A stretch of DNA of 64,000 nucleotides from Acidobacteriota bacterium (lineage in GTDB: Bacteria; Acidobacteriota; Terriglobia; Bryobacterales; Bryobacteraceae), in the NCBI GenBank assembly GCA_026394055.1, contig JAPKYZ010000097.1:1-64000 (forward strand). Direction: 5' to 3'. A program made the position numbers and the translations under genes. The notes beneath the pieces are model-generated. The model searched no databases, was not told the origin of the DNA, and saw nothing but the letters and a program-made list of their open reading frames with translations. Positions 19,874-27,664 of this stretch are shown piece after piece; position 1 is the stretch's first letter, and every line of letters begins with the position of its first letter.

Positions 19874-20146
19874 CTACTTGGCGGCGCCGGGCCGGTCGAA
19901 GAGCCTAGCTTCCCGGTTGAGCTCTTCGTGATCGTAGTCAGCCAGGGCGGCACCGTGGCGGCCAAGGAAGTCTTCCGTCTCCGCTCGGGAGATCCCCAGC
20001 AAGCTAGATACCTGAGCGGAGGAGAACATCCCTTCCCGATAAGCTTCCACGGCCAGGGCTTCGATGACCCGGCGCGGCAGATCCACCGTCGACGACGGCG
20101 GAAAAGCCAACGCCAGTTCGTCCGGTATCTGAAGGGTAAGGTTCAT
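19874..20146 (-). CDS. UPF0175-family antitoxin
   Basis: A 90-residue protein with the UPF0175 layout. A short N-terminal strand (LTLQIPDELA) is followed by ALAVEAYREGMFSSAQVSSLLGIS, a helix-turn-helix-like stretch, then SRAETEDFLGRHGAALADYDHEEL. UPF0175 genes are regularly paired with DUF3368 toxins, exactly as here. It lies 31 bp downstream of the S9 peptidase stop on the same strand, so it may be co-transcribed or have a promoter inside that gene. Confidence 0.82.
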   Translation of the reverse strand: MNLTLQIPDELALAFPPSSTVDLPRRVIEALAVEAYREGMFSSAQVSSLLGISRAETEDFLGRHGAALADYDHEELNREARLFDRPGAAK

Positions 20147-20177
20147 TTCGTCGCCTTACCCTAGTTTCGCATGCACC

Positions 20178-22211
20178 TTACTGCCCGCTGCTCGCCCCCT
20201 CCGGTTTCTTCACGCGCCACTTCTCAAACCACGCCTGCAGATAGAGCTGCTGTGCCAACTGGTGAGAAGGCCGCCGCCAGCCGTGGAACTCTTCCGGCAT
20301 CCGCACCAGCAGCGTGTCTTTCTTGAGCAGCTTGAGCGCCCGGTAGAACTCCTCGCTTTGGCCGATGGGCGTGCGCAGGTCGGCTTCGCCGGTCATCACC
20401 ATGGTGGGCGTGGTCACGTTGGCCACATAGTGCAAGGGTGAACGGACGGCGTACTCCATCGGGTCCTCCCAGGGCCGCTTCTGGAATTGGTCGTACCAGG
20501 AAGGGCCGTCGGTGTTGCCGACAAACGAGTGCCAGTTGATCACCGGCCGCATCGACACGGCCGCGCGGAAGCGGTTGGTGTGGCCGACGATCCAGGCCGT
20601 CAGCACGCCGCCACCGGAGCCGCCGCAGACGAACAGGTTCTGGTCGTCAATGTAGCCCTTGGCCAGCGCGGCATCGACGCCCGCCATCAGGTCTTCGTAG
20701 TCCTTGCCGGGGTACGAATACTGGATGCCGTTGACGAACTCCTGCCCGTAGCCGGTGGAGCCGCGGGGGTTGATGTAGAGCACGGCGTAGCCTTGGGCCG
20801 CGAAGTTCTGCCACGCCCAGTTGAAGGCGACGTTGTACATGCTCCAGGGGCCGCCGTGGATGAACAGCAGCATCGGGTACTTCCTCTTCGAATCAAAGTT
20901 CACCGGCTTCACCAGCCAGCCCTGCACCTTCAAGCCGTCCTTGGAGGCGAACGACAGCTCCTCGACATCGCCCAGTTTGCGGCCTTGCAAGATGTCGGTA
21001 TTAACGTCCACCAGCTTGGCGAGCGACGCCCCAGGGCGCTTTACATCAAAGGTCACCAGCACCGTGGGCTCATGGTAGGTCGAGCGGATGGCAGCCGTCT
21101 GGCCGTTGGAGGCCATCGAGAAGGAGCGGAGCATGTGTACGCCATCGGTCACCTGGCGCGGCTTGCCGTCGAGCGCGACGAAGTACAGGTTCTCGGTTCC
21201 GCGCTCCTCCATCGAATAGTAGACGCCAGAATTGTCGGGCGCCCAGCTGACGTCGGCGGGGCGGCTGGGGAGGCCGGTGGCCCACACCTTTTTGCTGTTG
21301 CCGGCGGTGTCCATCACATAGAGGCTGCCGACGTGGTTGGTGAACTTCTGGTCGTCGTAGCCGGTGTAGGCGATCCAGCGGCCGTTGGGGGAAGGCTGCG
21401 GGTCGGTGTCGGGACCTTTGCGATCGGTCAACGCCTTGATGGCGCCACTGGCCAGGTCGACCGCGTAAATCTCACTATCGTTGCGCAGGTACTCGGCGTC
21501 GGGCTTGCGGATGCCAGAGAGGTAGATGGTCTTGCCATCGGGTGCCCATTCGAACTGGCTGTGGTTGAACTTGCCATTGGTCAGCTGGCGGGGCGTGCCG
21601 CCGGTGATGGCGTCGATCAGGAAGACATGCGTGAAGCCGCGCTCCGTCGGGCCGACGCCGTCGCTGCGCCAGCTCAAGCGGTCGACAAGCACCGCCGGCT
21701 TGGCCCACTGTGCGCCTTCAGGGCGCTTGGGCAGCTTGATCGGCAGGATCGGGTCCTCATCCGGCACGCGGACCGTGTAGGCCAGTTGCTTCCCATCAGG
21801 GGACCACTTGACGTTGCCCGGAGCCCGCTCCAGATGCGTCAACTGCGCCACCTCGCGCGTGTCGATCCACATCACGTGCAACTGCGTGGTGCCGTCGCGA
21901 TCAGAAAGGAAGGCGATGCGCTTGCCATCGGGTGACCAGACCGGGGCCGAGTCCCGCCAGTTGCCCGGCGTCAAGTGCCGCAGCCGCTGGCCGGATTTGT
22001 CCACCAGCCACAGGTTGCTGCGCTGCTGATCCTTCATCTTGTCGGCCCAACTGCGCGAGAAGACGATCAAGGCGCCGTCGGGTGAGATGGCGGGGCTGGC
22101 AACGCTCTCCATCTCGAAAAATGTGTCGTGATCCAAGCCCTTGGGCGTGTTGCCGGCGGGCTGGGCGGCGGCGAGCAGGGCCGATAGGGCAGAACAAATG
22201 AGGATGCGCAT
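20178..22211 (-). CDS. Exported S9-family prolyl oligopeptidase-like peptidase
   Basis: A 677-residue serine peptidase of the S9 family, likely acting outside the cytoplasm on short peptides. An AAGGAG site 7 bp before ATG 22211 and a clean signal peptide (RILICSALSALLAAAQ) fix the start; an ATG eight codons upstream is rejected. The N-terminal half is a WD40-like/TolB-type propeller with repeated SPDG and WSPDGK motifs. The C-terminal alpha/beta hydrolase has the nucleophile in CGGSGGG (S532), an acid in TGEADLRTP and the histidine in EEFHGW. It is divergent from the transporter gene at 22325. Confidence 0.93.
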   Translation of the reverse strand: MRILICSALSALLAAAQPAGNTPKGLDHDTFFEMESVASPAISPDGALIVFSRSWADKMKDQQRSNLWLVDKSGQRLRHLTPGNWRDSAPVWSPDGKRIAFLSDRDGTTQLHVMWIDTREVAQLTHLERAPGNVKWSPDGKQLAYTVRVPDEDPILPIKLPKRPEGAQWAKPAVLVDRLSWRSDGVGPTERGFTHVFLIDAITGGTPRQLTNGKFNHSQFEWAPDGKTIYLSGIRKPDAEYLRNDSEIYAVDLASGAIKALTDRKGPDTDPQPSPNGRWIAYTGYDDQKFTNHVGSLYVMDTAGNSKKVWATGLPSRPADVSWAPDNSGVYYSMEERGTENLYFVALDGKPRQVTDGVHMLRSFSMASNGQTAAIRSTYHEPTVLVTFDVKRPGASLAKLVDVNTDILQGRKLGDVEELSFASKDGLKVQGWLVKPVNFDSKRKYPMLLFIHGGPWSMYNVAFNWAWQNFAAQGYAVLYINPRGSTGYGQEFVNGIQYSYPGKDYEDLMAGVDAALAKGYIDDQNLFVCGGSGGGVLTAWIVGHTNRFRAAVSMRPVINWHSFVGNTDGPSWYDQFQKRPWEDPMEYAVRSPLHYVANVTTPTMVMTGEADLRTPIGQSEEFYRALKLLKKDTLLVRMPEEFHGWRRPSHQLAQQLYLQAWFEKWRVKKPEGASSGQ

Positions 22212-22324
22212 GAAGGTCTCCTTGATGAGGTTCATGATAGAGGATCACGCGGGGCGCATTGGCAGACCACTTTCCAGGGGCTCGATTTGCCAGCCACGCC
22301 AGCGCTTCGCATAGACTAAGGCGG

Positions 22325-23602
22325 ATGGCTGCAACTTCCCAGATCCCCTCCGCGGCGACTGCCCCGGTCAACCGAGTCCCGTATGCGGCGGCGGCCGTAT
22401 TCATGCAGGTCCTGCTCGGCATCATCTATGCCTGGAGCGTCTTTCGCGGCCCGCTGGCTACACTACACGGATGGTCCAAGGCGCAGACCATTGCTCCGTA
22501 TCGGTATTCATTGCTGGCCTTTGCGGCGGGCATGATTGTGGCGGGCTTCTGGCAGGACCGGCGGGGGCCTCGCGTCGTGGCCTCAGTCGGCGGCCTGCTG
22601 CTGGCCGCCGGTTGTGCGCTGGCGGGGCTGATCGGCCAAACGCTGGAGGGCCTGATTGTGGCCTATGGCGTCGTGGCGGGCGTCGGTGTGGGGTTTGCTT
22701 ATGTGACGCCCATTGCCACGTGCGTCAAGTGGTTCCCCGACAAGCGCGGCTTCATTGTCGGCCTGGCGGTGATGGGCTTTGGTGTGGGGCCCTTGCTCTT
22801 TGGGCCGCTGCTCGAAGCGCTGATCGGCAAGGACCCGGCGCAGTTGGGCGAGACGATTCCGCGGACGTTCTTCATCCTGGCGGGTATTTTTCTGATCGGC
22901 GTCGTGGGTGCCGCGCAGTTCTTCCGCGTACCCCCGGCGGGCTATCGGCCATCGGGTTGGACCCCGAAGGCGGCGGCCGCGGGCGACGCTGCGTTTACCA
23001 CCGGCCAGATGCTGCGGCAGTGGCAGTTCTACGCGCTGTGGGTGATCTACTTTCTGGGGACCTCAGTCGGCCTCACCGCCATTGGCGAGGCCTCGCCGTT
23101 GTTGCAGGAAATGGCCAAGACCACTGCCATCATGTCGGCCGGGGTCGCGCTGGGTGTGATGAGCATCTTCAACGGACTGGGGCGTCTGGTGTGGGGTAGC
23201 GTTTCTGACCGGCTGGGCCGCCAGCCCGCTGTGCTCGGCATGGCTGCCGTGTCGGCGCTGGCGTGCCTGGGCTTTCTGCGGCAGGCGGACGGCTTTGTGA
23301 TGCTGCTGACCGGGCTCTGCCTGGGCGCCTTTGCCTATGGTGGCTACCTGGCGCTGATGCCGTCGTTCACGGCCGACTTCTTTGGAGCCAAGTATGTCGG
23401 CGCCAACTACGGCCTGCTGTTCTCTGCCTGGGGGCTGTGCGGCTTTCTGGTGCCGGGCTATTTTGCCGGGGTGATGGATAAGGCGCGGGCGGCGGGCAAT
23501 CTGGCGGGCGGCTATCAGGAGGTCTACACGACGCTGGCGGTTCTGGCTGGCGTGGGCGCTGCGGTGGCGGCCGTGCTGCGGGCTCCGGCGAAGCGGGCTT
23601 AG
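22325..23602 (+). CDS. MFS transporter, OFA (oxalate/formate antiporter-like) family
   Basis: A 425-residue transporter with about 12 hydrophobic segments. The segment LLGIIYAWSVFRGPL near the N-terminus is typical of the OFA subfamily, which moves small monocarboxylates or dicarboxylates. The MFS loop motif appears as WQDRRGPRVV and again as SDRLGRQPAVLG. The start is ATG 22325 with an AAGGCGG stretch directly upstream; a frame-open ATG at 22259 adds a non-hydrophobic tail that I reject. The substrate cannot be assigned. Confidence 0.85.
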   Translation: MAATSQIPSAATAPVNRVPYAAAAVFMQVLLGIIYAWSVFRGPLATLHGWSKAQTIAPYRYSLLAFAAGMIVAGFWQDRRGPRVVASVGGLLLAAGCALAGLIGQTLEGLIVAYGVVAGVGVGFAYVTPIATCVKWFPDKRGFIVGLAVMGFGVGPLLFGPLLEALIGKDPAQLGETIPRTFFILAGIFLIGVVGAAQFFRVPPAGYRPSGWTPKAAAAGDAAFTTGQMLRQWQFYALWVIYFLGTSVGLTAIGEASPLLQEMAKTTAIMSAGVALGVMSIFNGLGRLVWGSVSDRLGRQPAVLGMAAVSALACLGFLRQADGFVMLLTGLCLGAFAYGGYLALMPSFTADFFGAKYVGANYGLLFSAWGLCGFLVPGYFAGVMDKARAAGNLAGGYQEVYTTLAVLAGVGAAVAAVLRAPAKRA

Positions 23603-23653
23603 CACGATCGCCGGGAACTGCGCCATCTGGTCCAGGTGAGGCCGATGCCGCCC

Positions 23654-23763
23654 AGCCCCATGCGTCAGTTTGGGGCTTTCTGCTGGTCCCGAAAGAAGCC
23701 CCAGGTTGACGCATGGGGCTGGGGGCTGGTCCCGAAAGAAGCACCAGGCTGGCGCATGGGGCT
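23654..23763. repeat. Palindromic repeat array, locus A (three 24-nt units)
   Basis: Three 24-nt units start at 23654, 23697 and 23740, so the period is exactly 43 bp, with two 19-nt spacers (TTCTGCTGGTCCCGAAAGA and GGGGGCTGGTCCCGAAAGA). Unit 1 reads AGCCCCATGCGTCAG followed by TTTGGGGCT. Units 2 and 3 are inverted relative to it. Each unit is itself a small palindrome, with AGCCCCA/TGGGGCT ends in unit 1. The array lies between the 3' ends of the convergent transporter and lytic transglycosylase genes, 5 bp from the latter's stop codon. The same unit recurs at 27348 and 33726. Confidence 0.9.
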
Positions 23764-23768
23764 GGGGG

Positions 23769-24422
23769 CTATTGCGGCGCTTGCGTCTCGAGGGACGCTT
23801 TGCGGTACTGGCGCAACACCCGGTCGACGTAGGTCTGGGTTTCCGTATAGGGTGGGACCCCGTTGTATTTTTTGACGGCCCCGGGACCGGCGTTGTAGGC
23901 GGCCAGGGCGCGACGTACCTGGTCCGGTTGATCCTGGTATTGGATCAGCAGATCACGCAGCAGTTTGGCGCCGGCTTCCGCATTCTCGCGGGCATCGTGC
24001 GGGTTGGCGCCCAAGGCTTTCGCGGTGGAGGGCATCAGCTGCATCAAGCCGATGGCACCCTTGGGGGACACGGCACGCGGGTCAAAGGCGGATTCGGCGC
24101 GAGCGACCGATTCGACAAACGCGGCCGGAAGCCCGTGCAGCTCCGCCGCGGCTCGCACCAGTTCGCGGGGGGACTTGGGTGCTTCCACGGGCGGGGTGGC
24201 GGCAGCAGGCGCGGGTTTCGGCGCCGGGATGGCTGGGTCGTCGGGTAGTTGCTCAAACGACGTCACCGCGGACTTCGGCAGCACCGTTTGGCCGCTGGCG
24301 GCATGGAGAATCACTTCTTCGCCGCGCACCTCATGCCGGTCGATCCGCAGCGTAAAGCCGTTCGACAACACCGCCATCTCGGCGGCCACCATGGTGGCGA
24401 ATTGGACAAAAGTCAACAGCAC
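23769..24422 (-). CDS. Lytic transglycosylase, SLT domain (family 1)
   Basis: A 217-residue protein that would cleave peptidoglycan glycan strands with formation of anhydro-MurNAc. The SLT domain (about 85-205) has the catalytic glutamate in ARAESAFDPRAVSPKGAIGLMQLMP split here as E110 and the following GLMQLMP loop, plus AYNAGPGAV. The N-terminal 60 residues include a weak hydrophobic stretch and a small beta-rich unit, then a Pro/Ala-rich linker (about 63-82). The start is GTG 24422 with GAGGG 4 bp upstream. Confidence 0.9.
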   Translation of the reverse strand: MLLTFVQFATMVAAEMAVLSNGFTLRIDRHEVRGEEVILHAASGQTVLPKSAVTSFEQLPDDPAIPAPKPAPAAATPPVEAPKSPRELVRAAAELHGLPAAFVESVARAESAFDPRAVSPKGAIGLMQLMPSTAKALGANPHDARENAEAGAKLLRDLLIQYQDQPDQVRRALAAYNAGPGAVKKYNGVPPYTETQTYVDRVLRQYRKASLETQAPQ

Positions 24423-24704
24423 CTAACCCTCAAACATTTGACGCCGTCCGGCCCGGAAACGTGCACCCGCATGTTGGCCTCGCTGATGGACTCTCTCGGC
24501 CAAACGTCCATTTCACCACGATCGACGGTTCTGGTGATTTCGGCTCTAGAATAATCAGGACGAATCGTGCCGCAGTGGCCGGACTCAAAGATTTTCATTC
24601 CTGCTCACTTTTCACCCTAAGTTCGATACACTCAGGGGCACGCCCCACGTCCGCGGCGAGCCCTCGGTGGACTTTGTAAGTCCCGTGCCAGGAATCACTT
24701 CCCC
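24423..24704. other. Divergent intergenic region, no gene assigned
   Basis: This 282-bp stretch separates the divergent lytic transglycosylase and cNMP/CBS protein genes, so promoters for both should lie here. I see no hexamer pair good enough to name. A 61-codon minus-strand frame (24413-24598) spans much of it but has no recognisable family or ribosome site. Confidence 0.5.
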
Positions 24705-26552
24705 ATGCAAACTTCCGCGATCCGTTATCGCGTTGCCGATTTTCTGAAACAACACCCGCCCTTTGATGCGGTGGACATGGCCGATCTGCTGCAGCTCGCG
24801 GAACGGGGCCGCGTGAAGTTCCACGAATCGGATGAGTTCGTGTTCTGGCAAGGCAGCGCCCACCGGGAGCATCTCTACGTCGTGCAACAGGGCACGGTCT
24901 GCCTGGTAGAGCAGGGCGACGGTGCCGAGCGGCGGCGTGACATTCTGGGCGCGGGCGAGATTCTCGGGCTGGAGCGATTTCTCGACGCACCGGTGTATCG
25001 CTATTCAGCCAAAACCGCCAGTGATGTCGTGCTCTACGCCCTTCCGGCGGCCGATTTCGCGCCGCTGCTGGAACGCTACCCCCGGCTGCGGCAACATCTG
25101 GCCACGTATGCCGCAGTGTTAGCCGATCCAGCCCATTCCTCCGATCTGGCCCCGGTCGTAAACCAACCGCTCCGGGAGCGCCTAGGCCCGCAGGAGCCCT
25201 ACGTGATCGGCGCCCAGGCCACGCCCGCGCAGGCGGCGGCGGAGCTGCTCCGGCTGAATGCGGAGGCGTTGGGGGTCATCGATGCCGGGCAGTTGGTAGG
25301 AACCTTGACCCGCGCACAACTGCTCGGTTGGCTTTCTGCAGCAAGTGACGCAGCGGCACCGTCCGCCGCAACAGTGGACCAGTTGATGAGCGCGGACGTG
25401 CCCACGGTCTCTGCGGAGGCGCCAGTCCATGCCGCGTTGCTGAGGCTGGCGGACCGCGATTCGACGTTGCTCGTCACCCGTGACGGCACGCGGACGGGCG
25501 AGTTGAAGGGCGTGCTGTCGGCTGGACACGCTGCGCTGGCGTTGGCGGACGATCCGCTGGATATTCTGCGGGCCATCGACATGTGTCCCGGCGTACCTGA
25601 ATTGGCCCAGTTGCGCGCGCAAGCGGAAGCGTTTGTGGCGGGGCAGTTGCTGAATGCCCAGTCCGTGGCTTGGCTGGCGCAACTCGGCCACCGGGTCCAC
25701 CAACGGATTCTCCGCCGCCTGCTGCAGGTTCTCCCGGCGACGCCGTGTGAGCTGTGCTGGTGTTTTTTGGGAGCGGCCGGCCGAGGCGAGTTGGTGACGC
25801 CGATGGCCCCGGTGCTGGCGGTGGTGACCGCAGACCGGGCGGGTCTGGCTTCGGCCACGCGCGCGCTGGAGTTGGTGACGGCCTCACTCGAAGCGTGCGG
25901 CTACCGGCAGCCGGAAGATGCGCTGGACCCGGTGCTTTGTTGCGCCACGCTGGATGATTGGACGGGACGGTTTGAGACCTGGATCAGCGATCCGGTGCTG
26001 TCGGGCATTTCGCTGGCGCGGCCGTTCTTTGACCTGGCTCCGCTCGACGCCCAGCACCCGCTGTGGACGGAGCTTCACGCCCGCGTCTCCGCCCAAGTCC
26101 GAGCCCAGCCGGCGTTCTCGATGCTGCTGGCCAATGACTGCCTGGAGCATCTGCCGCCGATGACCTTCGTCGAGGACCGCGTGGTGGAAGATTCGGGCCA
26201 GCCTTCGAACGTCTTCCACTTGCAGCGCACGGCCATCGGACCGTTGACCGATGCAGGCCGAGTGCTGGGGATCGCCGCCGGGATGGTGCTGGGCGCCCCC
26301 ACGCTTGACCGTCTGCGCGCCGCGCGACAGATGCTGCCGTCTCACCAGAATCTCCTGCGCGATGCCGAGCAGACACTGCTGGTGGTGCTCTATCATCAGG
26401 CCCGCACGGGCATTCGCGAAGGGAGCGATGGCGCCACCATTCCGCCTTCGGCCTTGAGCCGCCCGGAACGCCAAGTGCTGAAGACGGCCTTCCGCTCGCT
26501 CACCCAGTTGCTGGAGGTGACGGCGGAATGGGGCTGGCAGAAGCCGTCATGA
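24705..26552 (+). CDS. cNMP-binding, CBS and DUF294 nucleotidyltransferase-like protein with degenerate active site
   Basis: A 615-residue cytoplasmic protein. The order is a cyclic-nucleotide-binding-like domain (about 10-130), a pair of CBS modules (about 160-285), a DUF294 nucleotidyltransferase domain (about 310-440) and the DUF294 C-terminal helical domain (about 470-605). The family resembles GlnD-type uridylyltransferases and normally has a GSxGRxE motif followed by an acidic DxD pair. Here GAAGRGE (356-362) is kept, but the metal-binding aspartates appear replaced by A368 and V370. This suggests a non-catalytic, ligand-sensing protein. It overlaps the exonuclease gene downstream by 25 bp, a pairing seen in other bacteria. 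Confidence 0.85.
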   Translation: MQTSAIRYRVADFLKQHPPFDAVDMADLLQLAERGRVKFHESDEFVFWQGSAHREHLYVVQQGTVCLVEQGDGAERRRDILGAGEILGLERFLDAPVYRYSAKTASDVVLYALPAADFAPLLERYPRLRQHLATYAAVLADPAHSSDLAPVVNQPLRERLGPQEPYVIGAQATPAQAAAELLRLNAEALGVIDAGQLVGTLTRAQLLGWLSAASDAAAPSAATVDQLMSADVPTVSAEAPVHAALLRLADRDSTLLVTRDGTRTGELKGVLSAGHAALALADDPLDILRAIDMCPGVPELAQLRAQAEAFVAGQLLNAQSVAWLAQLGHRVHQRILRRLLQVLPATPCELCWCFLGAAGRGELVTPMAPVLAVVTADRAGLASATRALELVTASLEACGYRQPEDALDPVLCCATLDDWTGRFETWISDPVLSGISLARPFFDLAPLDAQHPLWTELHARVSAQVRAQPAFSMLLANDCLEHLPPMTFVEDRVVEDSGQPSNVFHLQRTAIGPLTDAGRVLGIAAGMVLGAPTLDRLRAARQMLPSHQNLLRDAEQTLLVVLYHQARTGIREGSDGATIPPSALSRPERQVLKTAFRSLTQLLEVTAEWGWQKPS

Positions 26553-27208
26553 GCGTGCCTGACTTTCTTGCGGCCTATCAGCAACGCTTTGCGGAAAGCT
26601 GGCCGGGCGATGTGCCCGCGGCGCTGGTGCGGTTTGTCGTGCTCGACTCCGAGACTACTGGTCTTGACCCGCGCAAGGACCGGTTGATCACCATCGGCGC
26701 CGTGGCCGTAGAGGGCGGCGAGATTCTGCTCGAAGATAGCTTCGAGGCCCTGCTGAAGGTGAGCCACAATACCAGTTCTGTCACCGTCCACGGCATTACG
26801 CGGGAGCAGAGCCGCCAAGGCCTGGATGAGGCGGAAGCACTGCGGCAGTTCCTCCCCTATCTGCGTGATGGCGTCATCGTGGGCCACCACATCGGCCACG
26901 ACGTGCACATGCTGAACGCGGGTTATCAGCGCCACTTTGGCTTTAGCCTGCAGAACCTCTCGCTCGACACCATGGACCTCACCTTGCACCTGGAGCAGGA
27001 TGGCGCCTTTGCCGGCCGCGAAAGGATTCGCAGCTTTACGCTCGATGCTTTGTGTGAGCTGTTCCATATCACGCCGCATGACCGCCACACGGCGCCCGGC
27101 GATGCATTCTTGACCGCGCAAGTGTTCCTGCGGCTGTTGCGGTTGGCGCAGAAGCAAGGCCGCCAGACGCTGGCGCAGATGGCACAGCCGTTTGTGCCGC
27201 CGCAGTAG
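26528..27208 (+). CDS. DnaQ-like 3'-5' exonuclease (DEDDh)
   Basis: A 226-residue protein of the DnaQ/PolC-epsilon exonuclease class. Exo I is VVLDSETTGLD with the D and E metal ligands, Exo II is in the VGHHIGHDVHML segment, and Exo III is HDRHTAPGDAFLTAQVF with the histidine and aspartate of the DEDDh type. It is probably a stand-alone nuclease rather than the replicative proofreading subunit. A perfect GGAGGTGA site (26513-26520) lies 7 bp before ATG 26528, which decides this start over an ATGA-overlap ATG at 26549. Confidence 0.92.
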   Translation: MGLAEAVMSVPDFLAAYQQRFAESWPGDVPAALVRFVVLDSETTGLDPRKDRLITIGAVAVEGGEILLEDSFEALLKVSHNTSSVTVHGITREQSRQGLDEAEALRQFLPYLRDGVIVGHHIGHDVHMLNAGYQRHFGFSLQNLSLDTMDLTLHLEQDGAFAGRERIRSFTLDALCELFHITPHDRHTAPGDAFLTAQVFLRLLRLAQKQGRQTLAQMAQPFVPPQ

Positions 27209-27230
27209 GCGCCGGGGAATTGGGACACCG

Positions 27231-27341
27231 CTCCGTTGGAGACGCTCTCCAAGCTATTGATTCTATTGAGAGAGCAGAAACGTCTTCATCACTGTTGCGG
27301 CCCGCTGGGCCATGCTTACTCCCTTGCGGTCGCGGCTCAGA
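27231..27341. repeat. Direct repeat R2, copy 1
   Basis: It begins CTCCGTTGGAGACGCTCTCC and runs to the GGTCGCGGCTCAG-like end. It shares most positions with the copy at 27481-27594, with scattered substitutions and a few one-base indels. It contains a CTCTC...GAGAG inverted pair and a GGCCCGCTGGGCC palindrome. Confidence 0.8.
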
Positions 27342-27347
27342 ACGTAA

Positions 27348-27412
27348 CCCCATGCGTCAGCTTGGGGCTTGTCCGGTAACCGCACAATAGCCCCAAGCTG
27401 ACGCATGGGGCT
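27348..27412. repeat. Perfect 22-bp inverted repeat, locus B of the palindromic family
   Basis: The left arm (27348-27369) begins CCCCATGCGTCAG. The right arm (27389-27410) is its exact reverse complement and the loop is the 19-nt TGTCCGGTAACCGCACAAT. Arms and loop length match loci A and C. As RNA it would form a very stable stem, so a role as terminator or mRNA 3' stabiliser is plausible. Confidence 0.92.
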
Positions 27413-27480
27413 GATCGAAGTTGACCATCAATCGAGATCCTCCGCTACCCATGGCCGAGGTGGGTTGCGAAAGCAGACCA

Positions 27481-27594
27481 CTCCGTTGAAGGCGCTCTCC
27501 AAGCTATTGATGCTATTGAGAGCGCAGAAAACGTCTTCATCGCCTATTGCGGCCCGCTAGGCCATGCTTACACCCTTTCGGTCGCGGCTCGGAA
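27481..27594. repeat. Direct repeat R2, copy 2
   Basis: The second copy of the repeat at 27231-27341. Here the inner inverted pair is perfect (GCGCTCTC...GAGAGCGC, about 27492-27525), and the GGCCCGCTAGGCC palindrome is also kept. The better pairing suggests this copy is closer to the ancestral form. Confidence 0.8.
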
Positions 27595-27620
27595 ATGCTC
27601 GGATGCTGCCGAGCGCGACC
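27580..27620 (-). terminator. Candidate hairpin terminator of the M3 peptidase operon
   Basis: GGTCGCGGCTCGG (27580-27592) and CCGAGCGCGACC (27609-27620) form an almost perfect GC-rich stem with a 16-nt loop, 45 bp beyond the M3 peptidase stop on its transcript. No U-run follows, so this is a weak terminator call. Confidence 0.35.
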
Positions 27621-27664
27621 TCGAGGGAGCGGTCCTCCCATGGTCGGCTTTCGCTCTCTTGCGG

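Larger units (their letters stand above)
27209..27664. other. 456-bp non-coding region packed with repeats
   Basis: This is the longest stretch without a gene in the window. It lies between the 3' ends of the convergent exonuclease and M3 peptidase genes. It holds two diverged copies of a direct repeat of about 112 bp (27231-27341, 27481-27594), the perfect palindrome at 27348-27410 between them, and a GC-rich hairpin at 27580-27620. No frame inside it looks protein-coding. Confidence 0.7.

Noticed and set aside
20487-21935. A 482-codon plus-strand frame inside the S9 peptidase gene
   Set aside because: Antisense shadow of a gene with clear catalytic motifs.
23654-23763. CRISPR array interpretation of the regularly spaced units
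   Set aside because: Units are inverted relative to each other, spacers are related rather than unique, there are only three units and no cas genes are present.
24413-24598. A 61-codon minus-strand frame upstream of the lytic transglycosylase
   Set aside because: No ribosome site, no recognisable family, and it overlaps the transglycosylase start; it cannot be excluded but is not supported.
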